Of a stretch of DNA of 64,000 bases, positions 56,001 to 63,885 are shown one piece after another; positions within the stretch are counted from its first letter, which is position 1; each line of letters starts with the position of its first letter. Position numbers and translations under genes: made by a program. The notes beneath the pieces are model-generated. The model saw only the letters and a list, made by a program, of their open reading frames with translations, made no database searches and was not told where the DNA came from. Origin of the DNA: Cellulomonas avistercoris (GTDB lineage Bacteria > Actinomycetota > Actinomycetes > Actinomycetales > Cellulomonadaceae); NCBI RefSeq assembly GCF_014836445.1, contig NZ_JACSQV010000002.1, positions 196,799 through 260,798 of the forward strand. Direction: 5' to 3'.

Positions 56001-57846
56001 GGATGCCCTGGCCCTGGTGGACGCGGTCGGACACCTGCGCGGCCTGCGCCGAGTCGTGGCCGCCCTCGACCACGGCGACCGTCGCGGCGCCGTCCTCGGT
56101 CGCGCGCGGCGTCCAGCCCTGCAGCGTGCCGTCCTCGAAGTCGAACGCCAGCTCGACGCCGGAGCCGGAGCCGTCCGCGCCGCCCTGGGGCAGCGTGAAC
56201 GTCCAGCCGTCGGCGAGGCGCTCGGTCACGACGGTCCTCGTCGCAGCGATCGACGCCGCGCGGTCGCCGCCGCCGTCGTGCACGAGCACGATGCGGCCCG
56301 GCTGCATGGCGGTGCGCAGGTTGGCCGTCAGCTCGGCCTCGTCCTGCGTCGCCCAGTCGTTGATGGTGTTCGACACCGCGAGCGGCTGCATGCCGAGCGC
56401 GACGGCCACCGGGATGGTCTGGCCCCACGAGCCGTTGGGTGCGCGGAAGTACGGGACCTTCGCCTCGGGGTCGCCGAGAGCGTCACGGATGATCTGCAGG
56501 TTCGCCTTCAGGTCGGCCTCGACCTGTGCCTTGGTGTAACCGGCCATGTCGGCCCAGCCGGTGCTGTGGTTGCACAGCGTGTGGCCCTCGGACACGATCC
56601 GGCGCAGGACGTCCGCACCGCCCGGCGCCGTGACCTGCGAGCCGATGACGCAGAACGTCGCGTCGATGTCCTTCTCGGCGAGGAAGTCCAGGAGCTCGGT
56701 CGTGTCGGCGCCGTTGGGGCCGTCGTCGAACGTCAGCGCGGCCACGTCACCGGTGCCGCGCGCGGCACCCACGGGCGTGCTCGTCGGGTCCACCGCTCCC
56801 CCGGGCACGAAGCCCTCGAGGTCCGGCTCCCAGTCGTCGGTGACGGCCTGGCCGGTGATGACGACGTCGTCGACGAGGAAGATCGTCGTCTCGCCGCCCG
56901 CCTCGAGGTACAGGTCGCCACCGGTGACGGCCGCGCCGCGCGTGTACGTGCCGGTGAGCTCGACCCACTCCTGGTCCGTCACGTCGACCGCGGGGGCGGC
57001 CTGCGTGTACGCCTCGGGGGTCTCGGCGACGGTCGCCTTGACGGTCGTGGCCTCCTCGCCCGGAGCGAGCTTGACCCACGCCGAGATGTCGTACGTCGCC
57101 CCCGCGGCGAACAGCGACGCGATCGGCGTCGCCGCGCCGTGCCAGCCGGCCGTCCGGCCGGACACGAGCATGCTCGCGTCACCGGCGTGTGCGTCGTCGG
57201 TCGTGCGCGCGACCGTGGCGGCGCCGCGGCCGACCCACGGCGCGACCTCCGCCTCGAAGTCGCTGCTCAGGACGACCTCGGGCTCCGAGCCGGCACCCTC
57301 GCGCGTGATCTCGATGTCGTCGACGAGGTAGGTGTAGGGCGTGCCTGCCTCGGTACCGGAGAGGTCACCGGTGCCCAGGTAGACCGCGCGCGTCACGTCC
57401 TCGGCGGGCGTGTACGTCCCGGAGACCGTGGTCCACGCGTCGTCGCTGATCGTGGTGCTGCCGACCCAGGTGTAGTCCGTGGCGACGACGAAGCGGATGC
57501 CCGCCGTGCCCTCGGTGCCCTCGGGCAGCCGGGCACGCATCGTGAAGGAGTAGGCCACGCCGGCCTCGTAGGCGACCTCGGGCGAGGAGATGCCGTCGTA
57601 GTCCGTCGTGCGGTCGGCGACCTCGAGGGCCTTGCCGTCGCCGGCGTCGACGTACCCGAGGACGGGCTCGCCGCTGCGGGTCCAGTCGCCGGTCGTCTCG
57701 TCGTCGAAGTCGACGCCGAGGACGACCCCGGGCTCGGCGGCACCCGCGGCGGAGCCGACCGCCACGAGGGGTGCGGCGACGAGGGCCGCCGCAACCGCAC
57801 CGAATCCGATAGTTTCGAGCACGCGACGGTGCCTGGTCCGACTCAT
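53074..57846 (-). CDS. Xylanase 2: secreted CE4 deacetylase-GH10 xylanase
   Basis: A 1590-residue secreted enzyme: signal peptide (1-37), two CBM4/9-type modules (40-182, 190-332), NodB/CE4 domain (360-553), CBM4/9 module (564-715), GH10 (720-1065) with Glu868 and Glu986, CBM9-like regions (1075-1400), and two C-terminal NWDG...WWG repeats (1405-1590) like those in chitinases. There is no sorting signal, so it should be released. CE4 has TFDDGP (Asp374, Asp375), RAPNGSWG and LVHDGG, but the second metal His of the HxxxH motif is Trp431. Cellulomonas CFXyl3-type xylanases share the CE4-GH10 pairing. ATG 57846 follows AAGGGAG. Confidence 0.93.
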   Translation of the reverse strand: MSRTRHRRVLETIGFGAVAAALVAAPLVAVGSAAGAAEPGVVLGVDFDDETTGDWTRSGEPVLGYVDAGDGKALEVADRTTDYDGISSPEVAYEAGVAYSFTMRARLPEGTEGTAGIRFVVATDYTWVGSTTISDDAWTTVSGTYTPAEDVTRAVYLGTGDLSGTEAGTPYTYLVDDIEITREGAGSEPEVVLSSDFEAEVAPWVGRGAATVARTTDDAHAGDASMLVSGRTAGWHGAATPIASLFAAGATYDISAWVKLAPGEEATTVKATVAETPEAYTQAAPAVDVTDQEWVELTGTYTRGAAVTGGDLYLEAGGETTIFLVDDVVITGQAVTDDWEPDLEGFVPGGAVDPTSTPVGAARGTGDVAALTFDDGPNGADTTELLDFLAEKDIDATFCVIGSQVTAPGGADVLRRIVSEGHTLCNHSTGWADMAGYTKAQVEADLKANLQIIRDALGDPEAKVPYFRAPNGSWGQTIPVAVALGMQPLAVSNTINDWATQDEAELTANLRTAMQPGRIVLVHDGGGDRAASIAATRTVVTERLADGWTFTLPQGGADGSGSGVELAFDFEDGTLQGWTPRATEDGAATVAVVEGGHDSAQAAQVSDRVHQGQGIQYDVTGLLAAGSTYEFEAWLRFDGTPGDMTLSARTETGGTSTYGNLLAITGVTQEWTRVSGKFSLPAYETAAEVYFETAWDSGNPGNTSTFLVDDIVFRTPPPATIEDITPLKDTVPFPMGVAIDSRETQGDPGTLTQRHFNQISAENHMKPEAWYDAEGGFRIHPEATALMDSAAANDMRVYGHVLVWHSQTPAWFFQDDAGQPLTADAAGQAVLRERLRTHIFDIAGNLADTYGAFGSDTNPLVAWDVVNEVVSDGAENPDGLRRSEWFRILGENFIDLAFQYADEAFNEEYAAPGTDRPVTLFINDYNTEQSGKQDRYFALVERLLARGVPVDGVGHQFHVSLSLPVSALEAAIERFEALDVVQAVTELDVATGLPVTEAKLIDQGYFYRDAFDIFRSHADSLFSVTVWGLNDGRSWVNDNGAPLLFNDDLQAKPAYYGAAGQDLPDRIRTATVFGGQVALDADATSAVEWQQLRLLDIGEAGAFQLRWTADTLTVLADVDGDADALEVQVGDTTSTYARDGSGDVDGVDADRTGGWRAVVHVPLDGATVGSTLSFDLRVVDGDEVTGWATAGATGTLSLVEELSFHEAPQASTAPVVDGELDGVWADAEPVTSAKQVSGTGTAVGEFRTLWADDTLYVLAEVTDPDIDVTGSDPWIQDSVEIYVDAGNYKNGTYRPEDMQIRVSAENVVSFGTGDEAAQQARVRTATSRTDEGYLVELAVDLLDAGGLDTFHGVDYQVNDASAGARLGITNWADPTGAGYQSNARWGVVRLVAAEPAPGPATGVPAKPLLSHDNWDGDGSFTVTSTVWWGQNAHTLTLLENGAPIATQRVVDATPKAQTATFEVTGKANGSYSYEVVATNQHGATTSRALVVRVVAASPGIPVVVHDNWDGNGSYTVSMHMWWGTNADTYRLYENGVLVDTQTLTPNGRNPQHAGTRFTGKAKGTYTYTVELSNAAGTTRSLLSIPVVVWR
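57807..57817. promoter_or_regulatory. Intragenic palindrome, xylanase 2
   Basis: CGATAGTTTCG, identical to the xylanase 1 intragenic site and at the same 29-nt offset from the start codon. Confidence 0.5.
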
Positions 57847-57957
57847 TGACGCTCCCTTGCGCACGGAAAGTCCGGTTCGGACCCACCGTACGCGCCGAGT
57901 TGGTCATCCGACCAGGGGGAAGCGGTCCCAGCACGTAGATGGATGTCGGATCGAGGC

Positions 57958-57968
57958 CGAAAGTTTCA
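57958..57968. promoter_or_regulatory. Upstream palindrome, xylanase 2
   Basis: CGAAAGTTTCA, 112 nt before the start codon, matches CGAAAGTTTCG at 10 of 11 positions. Palindromes of the CGAA-N-TTCG kind are known operators of xylanase genes in Streptomyces. Confidence 0.55.
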
Positions 57969-58004
57969 GCGGGGTCGGGGGCGCGGTGCCGGCGCGCACG
58001 ACGA

Positions 58005-58085
58005 AGCCCCACCGGCGAGCAGGGGGGTACCTGCCGGTGGGGCTCCGTCGGGTGCGTCCCGGGGGTGGGAGGGCCCCCGGGACGC
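58005..58085 (-). terminator. Double-hairpin terminator after xylanase 3
   Basis: Hairpin A: 12-bp stem 58005-58016/58033-58044 with a GGGGGGT loop, related to hairpin A of the other two. Hairpin B: 12-bp stem 58054-58065/58074-58085. Confidence 0.85.
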
Positions 58086-58091
58086 GCTGCG

Positions 58092-61000
58092 TCAGCGACG
58101 CAGCGTGCGGCCCACCTCGGAGGCGAGGTGGCCCCGGCGACGCACGACGAGCAGGAACGCGCCCGTCAGCAGCACCAGGAGACCCAGCAGGCCCAGTCCC
58201 AGGCCCGCACCCGTGGTGGCGAGGCTGCCGCCACGGGCCGGCGGCGTCGCCGCACCACCCGGGCCTGCCGCCGCGTCCGCCGCGAGGACGGTCAGCGCGC
58301 CCTCCGCGAGGACGTCGCCGCCGACGGCCGCCACGATGCGGTACGTGCCCGCCGCGAGCGTCGCCGGGATGGTGACCGTGAGCGACGCCGCGCCGTTGCC
58401 GGCCACGACGACCGAGCCCAGCACCGTGGTGCCCGCCGGTGCCGCGACCGCGGCACCGACACCACCGGCGCCACCCGTGGCCGTGACGCCCGCGCCGAGC
58501 GCGATCGTCACCGTGTCACCGGGCGTGAACCCGGCGAGGTCCACCGTCACAGCGCCGCCGGCCTTCACGGCCGGGAGCGAGAGGGACAGCGACGGCTCGA
58601 CGCCGTCGACCGGCGGCGTGAGCGACGACACGAGCTGTGCCACGCCCCAGCGCTGCGGCGACTGGAAGCCCAGACCGGTCGGGTCCGCCCACGTGCGCAC
58701 CGAGGTGCGCGCGCCGTCGGTCGCGTCGTTGACCTGGAAGTCCAGGCCGTGGAACGTGCCGAGGCCGACGTACTGGTCGAGCATGTCGACGGCCGCCTCC
58801 ACACGGTAGCCGGTGGCCGTCGTGACGACCTCGGCCTGGACCCGGGCCATGTGGAACCCCTGGTCACCCTGACCGATGGTGACCCCGCCCGCTGCGTCGA
58901 CCCGCACGTGCAGGTCGTCGTACCGGAAGGTCGGGTTCTTGAAGTTCCCCGCGTCGAGGAAGATCTCGAACGAGTCCTTCTCGTGGGCCGCCGTGGCGGA
59001 GGTGTCCGGTGTGGCGTCCACGACGTCGGCCAGGACGAACAGCGTCCTGCCCCTCCACAGGGTCCGGACGGTGGCGGTCGCACCGGGTGCGCCGTCGACC
59101 TGCTTGCCCGTGGAGACCGTGGCCGCGTCCTGCCACTGCGGGTCCACCTCGCCGTCGACCGTCGGCTCGGTCGCGGTCTTCACGACCTCGACCGTGGACA
59201 GCGGATCGACCAGCGAGAGCTCGCCCAGGTGACCGGGCGTGTTCCAGCCGACCACCGTGTCGCCGTCGACGACCCGGACGTCGACCTGCAGGACGTCGCC
59301 CAGCTCGGCAGCCACCGGCACGTGGACCACGGCGGCCCACCCGTCGGCGGTGTCGGACACGACGCCCTCGACGTCACCCGAGCCGGTGCGCGAGAACGCG
59401 TAGGTCTCGTCACCGACCTGCACCTCGAGGGTGTCGTAGGCGTCCTTCACGGCGGCGTACACCGTCAGGTGGTCCGGCGCCCAGCGGGTCTGGAAGCCGA
59501 CCTGCCCGTCCACGTCGTGCAGCGGGAGCTGCTGCCACGCGACGTCGGCGGCGGCGTCGGCGTCGAGCGCCACGTCCCCGGCGAACGAGGCGGCCGTGCG
59601 GATCCGCGCCGGCAGGTCGCTGCCGACGATGCCGTAGTAGGCCGGCTTCGCCTGCATGCCCTCGTCGAAGACGAGCGGCCCACCGCTGGAGTTCCGCCAC
59701 GACCGGGTGTCGTACAGGCCCCACACGGTGATCGAGAACATCTGGTCCTCGTACCGGTGGAAGGCCTCGAACGCGTCCCGGTAGTAGTAGCCCTGCTCGA
59801 TGAACAGGGCCTCCGTCGCCGGGGAGCCCGTGGTGACGTCGAACTCCGTGACCGCCTGCAGCAGCCCCAGGCCGGAGAACCGCTCCAGGGCGCCCTCGAG
59901 GAACGAGACCGGCACCGACAGCGAGACGTGGAACTGGTGGCCCACGCCGTCGATCGGGACGTCACGCTCGAGGAGCCGCTGGACCAGCGCGTAGTACCGG
60001 TCCTGCTTGCTCTTCAGCTCGGAGTTGTAGTCGTTGATGAAGAGCGGGATCCGGTCCGCACCGGGCGCGAGGTACACGCCGTTGACGTACTGGTCGGCGT
60101 ACTCGAACGCGCTGTCGACGAACTCCTCGCCGAGGTACTTGTACCAGTCGCTGCGACGCATGCCGTCGTCCGGGTCCTGGTCGGAGATGACCTCGTTGAC
60201 GACGTCCCAGCCGACGACCGGGTTGGTCGGCGAGCCGAAGTCGCCGTACTCCTCGGCGATCCAGCGGGCGACGTTCTCGATGTGGTCCTCCATCCGCTGA
60301 CGGACGATCACCGCGCTCGCGTCGTTGACCGGCAGGGCCACGCCCGCGTCGTCCTGGAAGAACCAGGCCGGCGTCTGCGCGTGCCACACGAGCACGTGCC
60401 CGTACACCCGCAGGTCGTTGGCGACGGCGTGGTCCATGACCGCCTTGGTCTGCGCGTTCGGCGCGAACGTGCGGCCGTTGTACCAGTTCTCCGGCTTCAT
60501 CGAGTTCTCGGCCGTGACCTGCTCGAAGTGCTGGTTGAGCAGCTCCGCGGCCGACCGCTGGGTCTCACGGGCGTCGATCGCCACACCGAGCGGCACGTCG
60601 ACCGACTCGAACAGCGCCGGCAGGTCGTTCTGGATCACCGGGTCGGGCCGCTGGGTGAAGGTGATGTCGTCGACCAGGAAGGTCGACGTGTTGCCACCGG
60701 CGTAGTGCGTCTCGAAGTACAGCCGCGCACTGGTCGTGTACGGCGGCATCGCGAACGTCCCGGAGACCGGCACCCAGTCGTTCTTCATGCCGGTCAGCTG
60801 CACCAGGTTCGGGTACGAGTTGTCCACGTCGGCCGTCAGGGAGACGTCGCCCGGGGCGCCCTCGAACTTGATCCACGCCGAGAAGTCGTACGTCGCACCG
60901 GACTCGAAGATGCCGGTGACGTCCGCGATCAGACCCTCGCCGTGACCGGCGCGGTCCGAGATGCGGGCCGCGTACCTCGACGCGTGACCGGGCTCGACGA

Positions 61001-63725
61001 CGTCGACCGTGGGTGGGCCGTTGCCGACGTCGCGCCCCGTCCACCCCTGCAGGGTGTTGTCCTCGAAGTCCGCGTCGATGCTCCCCGACGGGACGTACGA
61101 GCCGTCCGCGCCACCCGTGGGCAGCGTGAACGCCCAGCCGGCGGCGAGCCGCTCGGTGACGACGGTCCGCGTCGCGGCGACGGACGCGGCACGGTTGCCG
61201 CCGCCGTCGTGCACGAGGACGATCTCGCCGTTCTTCATGGCTGCCCGCAGGTTCGTGGTCAGCGTCGCCTCGTCCAGGGGCTCCCAGTCGGAGATCGTGT
61301 TGGTCACGCCGAGCGGCTGCATGCCGAGCGCGACGGCCACGGCGGCCGTCTGGCCCCAGCTGCCGTTGGGGGCACGGAAGTACGGGACCGGGGCGTTCGG
61401 GTCACCCAGCGCGTTGCGGATGATCGTGAGGTTCGCCTTGAGGTCGACCTCGACCTGTGCCTTGGTCATGGCGCCCATGTCCGCATACGACGTGCCGTGG
61501 TTGCACAGCGTGTGCCCCTCGGACACGATCCGCCGCAGCGTCGCGGCACCACCCGGTGCCGTGACGTTCTGGCCGATGACGCAGAAGGTCGCGACCAGGT
61601 CGTTCGCCGCCAGGAAGTCGAGCAGCTCGGCGGTGTCGGCACCGTTGGGGCCGTCGTCGAACGTCAGCGCGGCGGTGTTCGTCGCGCCCTCGACCGTGCG
61701 GGCGGTGGTGACGGGCGTGGCGGTCGGGTTGACCGCACCTCCGGGGACGAAGCCCTCGAGGTCCGGGACCCAGCCGTCGCCGGGGCCGGTGGCGACCGGC
61801 GGACCGACGATGGTGACGTCGTCGACGAGGAAGCTCGTCGTCAGGCCGGCGGCCTCGAAGTACAGGTCACCGCCGGTGACGCCCGCGGCACGCGTGTACG
61901 TGCCGGTGAGCTGGACCCAGGCGTCGTCGGTCACGGGGACCGCCGGGGCGGCCTCGTTCCACGCCTCGGGCAGCTCGGCGACCGTCATCTTCACGGTCGT
62001 GTCCGCCTCGCCCGGGGCCAGCCGGACCCACGCCGAGATGGTGTAGGTGCCGCCGGGGGCGAAGATCGGGTTGACCGGCGTCTGCGCGCCGTGCCAGTTC
62101 TGCGTCCGGCCCGACACGAGCATGGCGCCCGTGCCGGTGTGCGCGTCCGTCGTGGTGCGCGCGACGGTGGCGTTGCGGGCCACCCACGGCGTCACACCGG
62201 ACTCGAAGTCCGAGCTCAGGACCGTGACGGGGGCGGGGGGCGTCCCCGGGTCGACCGGGCCCGTGCCGCTCGTGGCGCGGGTGACCAGGACGTCGTCGAC
62301 GAGGAAGCCGGGGGTCGAGCCCTCCCACGTGCCCGCCTCGAGGACGAACTTGACGGTGCTCGCGTCGACGCCGGCCGGGAGGGTGTAGGTCCCGGTGACG
62401 GTCGCCCACGCGGTGCTGCTCAGGGCCACGGGGCCGACGGGCGTGTAGGCGCCGTCGTACATCGTGAAGCGCCCCATCGCGCCGGCGTGCTCCTCGAGCA
62501 GCCGCATGCGCGCGCTGAAGGTGTACTCGACGCCCGCCTCGAAGATGCCGGTCGCGGACTCGGCGGTGAACCAGGTCTGGTCGCGGCCGGTCACGCTCAG
62601 GGCCTTGCCCTCGCCCTCGGTGACGTACGCGAGCGACGGCGTGCCGCTCTGCCGCAGGTCGCCCAGGGTGCCGTCGTCGAAGCTCGCGGCGGCGACCGTG
62701 GTCGCGGTCGGCGTCGGCGTCGGCGTCGGCGTGCCCACGGGGGCCGGGCGCGTGACGCGGATGTCGTCGACCTCGTAGGCGTACAGGCCACCGGTGCTCA
62801 GGGCACCGGTGCCGATGAACAGCGCACGCGAGGTGTCCTCGGTGGGCGTGAAGGTGCCGGTGACGGTCTTCCACCCCGTCGCGTCGACGGTCGTGTTGCC
62901 GATCCACGTGTAGCCCGGGTCGGTGACGAACCGCAGGTCGGCCGTGCCGGGCGTGCCGGCCGCGAGCCGCGCGCGGGCCGAGACGGTGTACTCGACACCG
63001 GCCTCGAAGTTCGTGACGGGCGACTTGATGCCGTCGTAGTCGTTGGCGCGGTCGGCCACCCGCAGGTGGCGGCCGAGGGTGACGTCGCTCAGCGTCGCGT
63101 TGCCGCTCTGCGTCCAGCCACCGCGGCCCTCGGTCTGGAAGTCGGCGGCGGCGACCGTGACGGGCGTCGCCGGGTCGGTGCCGGGTCGCGTGACGAGCAG
63201 GTCGTCGACGAGGTACGTGTACGCGGCCGAGGACCCGTCGAGGTCGGACGCGCTGAACGTGATGGTCTCGTTCCGGGTCGCGGGGGCGGTCCAGGTGCCG
63301 CTGATCAACGTCCAGCCCACGGCCGTGATGCCGCCGGTGTTGCCGATCCAGTCGTAGGCCGGCGCGCCGGTCTGGAACCGCGCGGACGTCGTGCCGACGG
63401 TCCCGTCGGCGAGCTTCGCGCGGGCGCTGAAGGTGTAGGTCACACCCTCCTCGACGGCGATGGCCGGCGACGTCAGCCCGTCCCAGTCCTCGACACGGTT
63501 CGCGACCTGGAGGACGGTGTCGGTCGGGTAGCTGAGGGTCGGGTTGCCGTTCTGCGCCCAGCCGCTCGACGTCCCGTCCTCGAAGTCGAGGGACAGGACC
63601 GTGACCGGGCCCGCAGCCGTCGCGGACGACAGCGTCGTCCCGACCATCGGTGCTGCGACCAGGGCCACGACAGCGGCCGTCACACCGATACTTTCGTGCA
63701 CCTTACGGCGCCTCTTGACGTGCAT
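58092..63725 (-). CDS. Xylanase 3: wall-anchored CE4 deacetylase-GH10 xylanase
   Basis: A 1877-residue secreted enzyme: signal peptide (1-38), four CBM4/9-type modules (40-180, 188-327, 342-484, 499-641) with a Pro-Thr linker after the second, CE4 (670-870), a fifth module (880-1025), GH10 (1030-1375) with Glu1178 and Glu1294, CBM9-like regions (1380-1725), an Ig-like domain, then LATTG (1835-1839), a helix and RRR. It should be wall-anchored. The CE4 keeps Asp690/Asp691 and His743, but the second metal His is Tyr747. ATG 63725 follows AAGGGAG. Confidence 0.93.
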   Translation of the reverse strand: MHVKRRRKVHESIGVTAAVVALVAAPMVGTTLSSATAAGPVTVLSLDFEDGTSSGWAQNGNPTLSYPTDTVLQVANRVEDWDGLTSPAIAVEEGVTYTFSARAKLADGTVGTTSARFQTGAPAYDWIGNTGGITAVGWTLISGTWTAPATRNETITFSASDLDGSSAAYTYLVDDLLVTRPGTDPATPVTVAAADFQTEGRGGWTQSGNATLSDVTLGRHLRVADRANDYDGIKSPVTNFEAGVEYTVSARARLAAGTPGTADLRFVTDPGYTWIGNTTVDATGWKTVTGTFTPTEDTSRALFIGTGALSTGGLYAYEVDDIRVTRPAPVGTPTPTPTPTATTVAAASFDDGTLGDLRQSGTPSLAYVTEGEGKALSVTGRDQTWFTAESATGIFEAGVEYTFSARMRLLEEHAGAMGRFTMYDGAYTPVGPVALSSTAWATVTGTYTLPAGVDASTVKFVLEAGTWEGSTPGFLVDDVLVTRATSGTGPVDPGTPPAPVTVLSSDFESGVTPWVARNATVARTTTDAHTGTGAMLVSGRTQNWHGAQTPVNPIFAPGGTYTISAWVRLAPGEADTTVKMTVAELPEAWNEAAPAVPVTDDAWVQLTGTYTRAAGVTGGDLYFEAAGLTTSFLVDDVTIVGPPVATGPGDGWVPDLEGFVPGGAVNPTATPVTTARTVEGATNTAALTFDDGPNGADTAELLDFLAANDLVATFCVIGQNVTAPGGAATLRRIVSEGHTLCNHGTSYADMGAMTKAQVEVDLKANLTIIRNALGDPNAPVPYFRAPNGSWGQTAAVAVALGMQPLGVTNTISDWEPLDEATLTTNLRAAMKNGEIVLVHDGGGNRAASVAATRTVVTERLAAGWAFTLPTGGADGSYVPSGSIDADFEDNTLQGWTGRDVGNGPPTVDVVEPGHASRYAARISDRAGHGEGLIADVTGIFESGATYDFSAWIKFEGAPGDVSLTADVDNSYPNLVQLTGMKNDWVPVSGTFAMPPYTTSARLYFETHYAGGNTSTFLVDDITFTQRPDPVIQNDLPALFESVDVPLGVAIDARETQRSAAELLNQHFEQVTAENSMKPENWYNGRTFAPNAQTKAVMDHAVANDLRVYGHVLVWHAQTPAWFFQDDAGVALPVNDASAVIVRQRMEDHIENVARWIAEEYGDFGSPTNPVVGWDVVNEVISDQDPDDGMRRSDWYKYLGEEFVDSAFEYADQYVNGVYLAPGADRIPLFINDYNSELKSKQDRYYALVQRLLERDVPIDGVGHQFHVSLSVPVSFLEGALERFSGLGLLQAVTEFDVTTGSPATEALFIEQGYYYRDAFEAFHRYEDQMFSITVWGLYDTRSWRNSSGGPLVFDEGMQAKPAYYGIVGSDLPARIRTAASFAGDVALDADAAADVAWQQLPLHDVDGQVGFQTRWAPDHLTVYAAVKDAYDTLEVQVGDETYAFSRTGSGDVEGVVSDTADGWAAVVHVPVAAELGDVLQVDVRVVDGDTVVGWNTPGHLGELSLVDPLSTVEVVKTATEPTVDGEVDPQWQDAATVSTGKQVDGAPGATATVRTLWRGRTLFVLADVVDATPDTSATAAHEKDSFEIFLDAGNFKNPTFRYDDLHVRVDAAGGVTIGQGDQGFHMARVQAEVVTTATGYRVEAAVDMLDQYVGLGTFHGLDFQVNDATDGARTSVRTWADPTGLGFQSPQRWGVAQLVSSLTPPVDGVEPSLSLSLPAVKAGGAVTVDLAGFTPGDTVTIALGAGVTATGGAGGVGAAVAAPAGTTVLGSVVVAGNGAASLTVTIPATLAAGTYRIVAAVGGDVLAEGALTVLAADAAAGPGGAATPPARGGSLATTGAGLGLGLLGLLVLLTGAFLLVVRRRGHLASEVGRTLRR
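63686..63696. promoter_or_regulatory. Intragenic palindrome, xylanase 3
   Basis: CGATACTTTCG, 29 nt inside the coding region, exactly as in xylanases 1 and 2. It matches the CGAAAGTTTCG palindrome with T for A at position 4 and C for G at the centre. Confidence 0.5.
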
Positions 63726-63851
63726 CGTCGCTCCCTTGCGCAGCACAGCACCCCGCGCGTACGGGGCCGGACCCCTGAACCTAGGGATCCCTGCGGGAAA
63801 GCGGCAGACCTGGTCACCCGTTCAGATGCAGGCAAGTCGTCCGACGTCTGG

Positions 63852-63862
63852 AGAAAGTTTCG
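63852..63862. promoter_or_regulatory. Upstream palindrome, xylanase 3
   Basis: AGAAAGTTTCG, 127 nt before the start codon and 24 nt from the stop of the next gene upstream. It matches CGAAAGTTTCG at 10 of 11 positions. Confidence 0.55.
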
Positions 63863-63885
63863 GCCCTGGGAACGTGCTCATCGGA

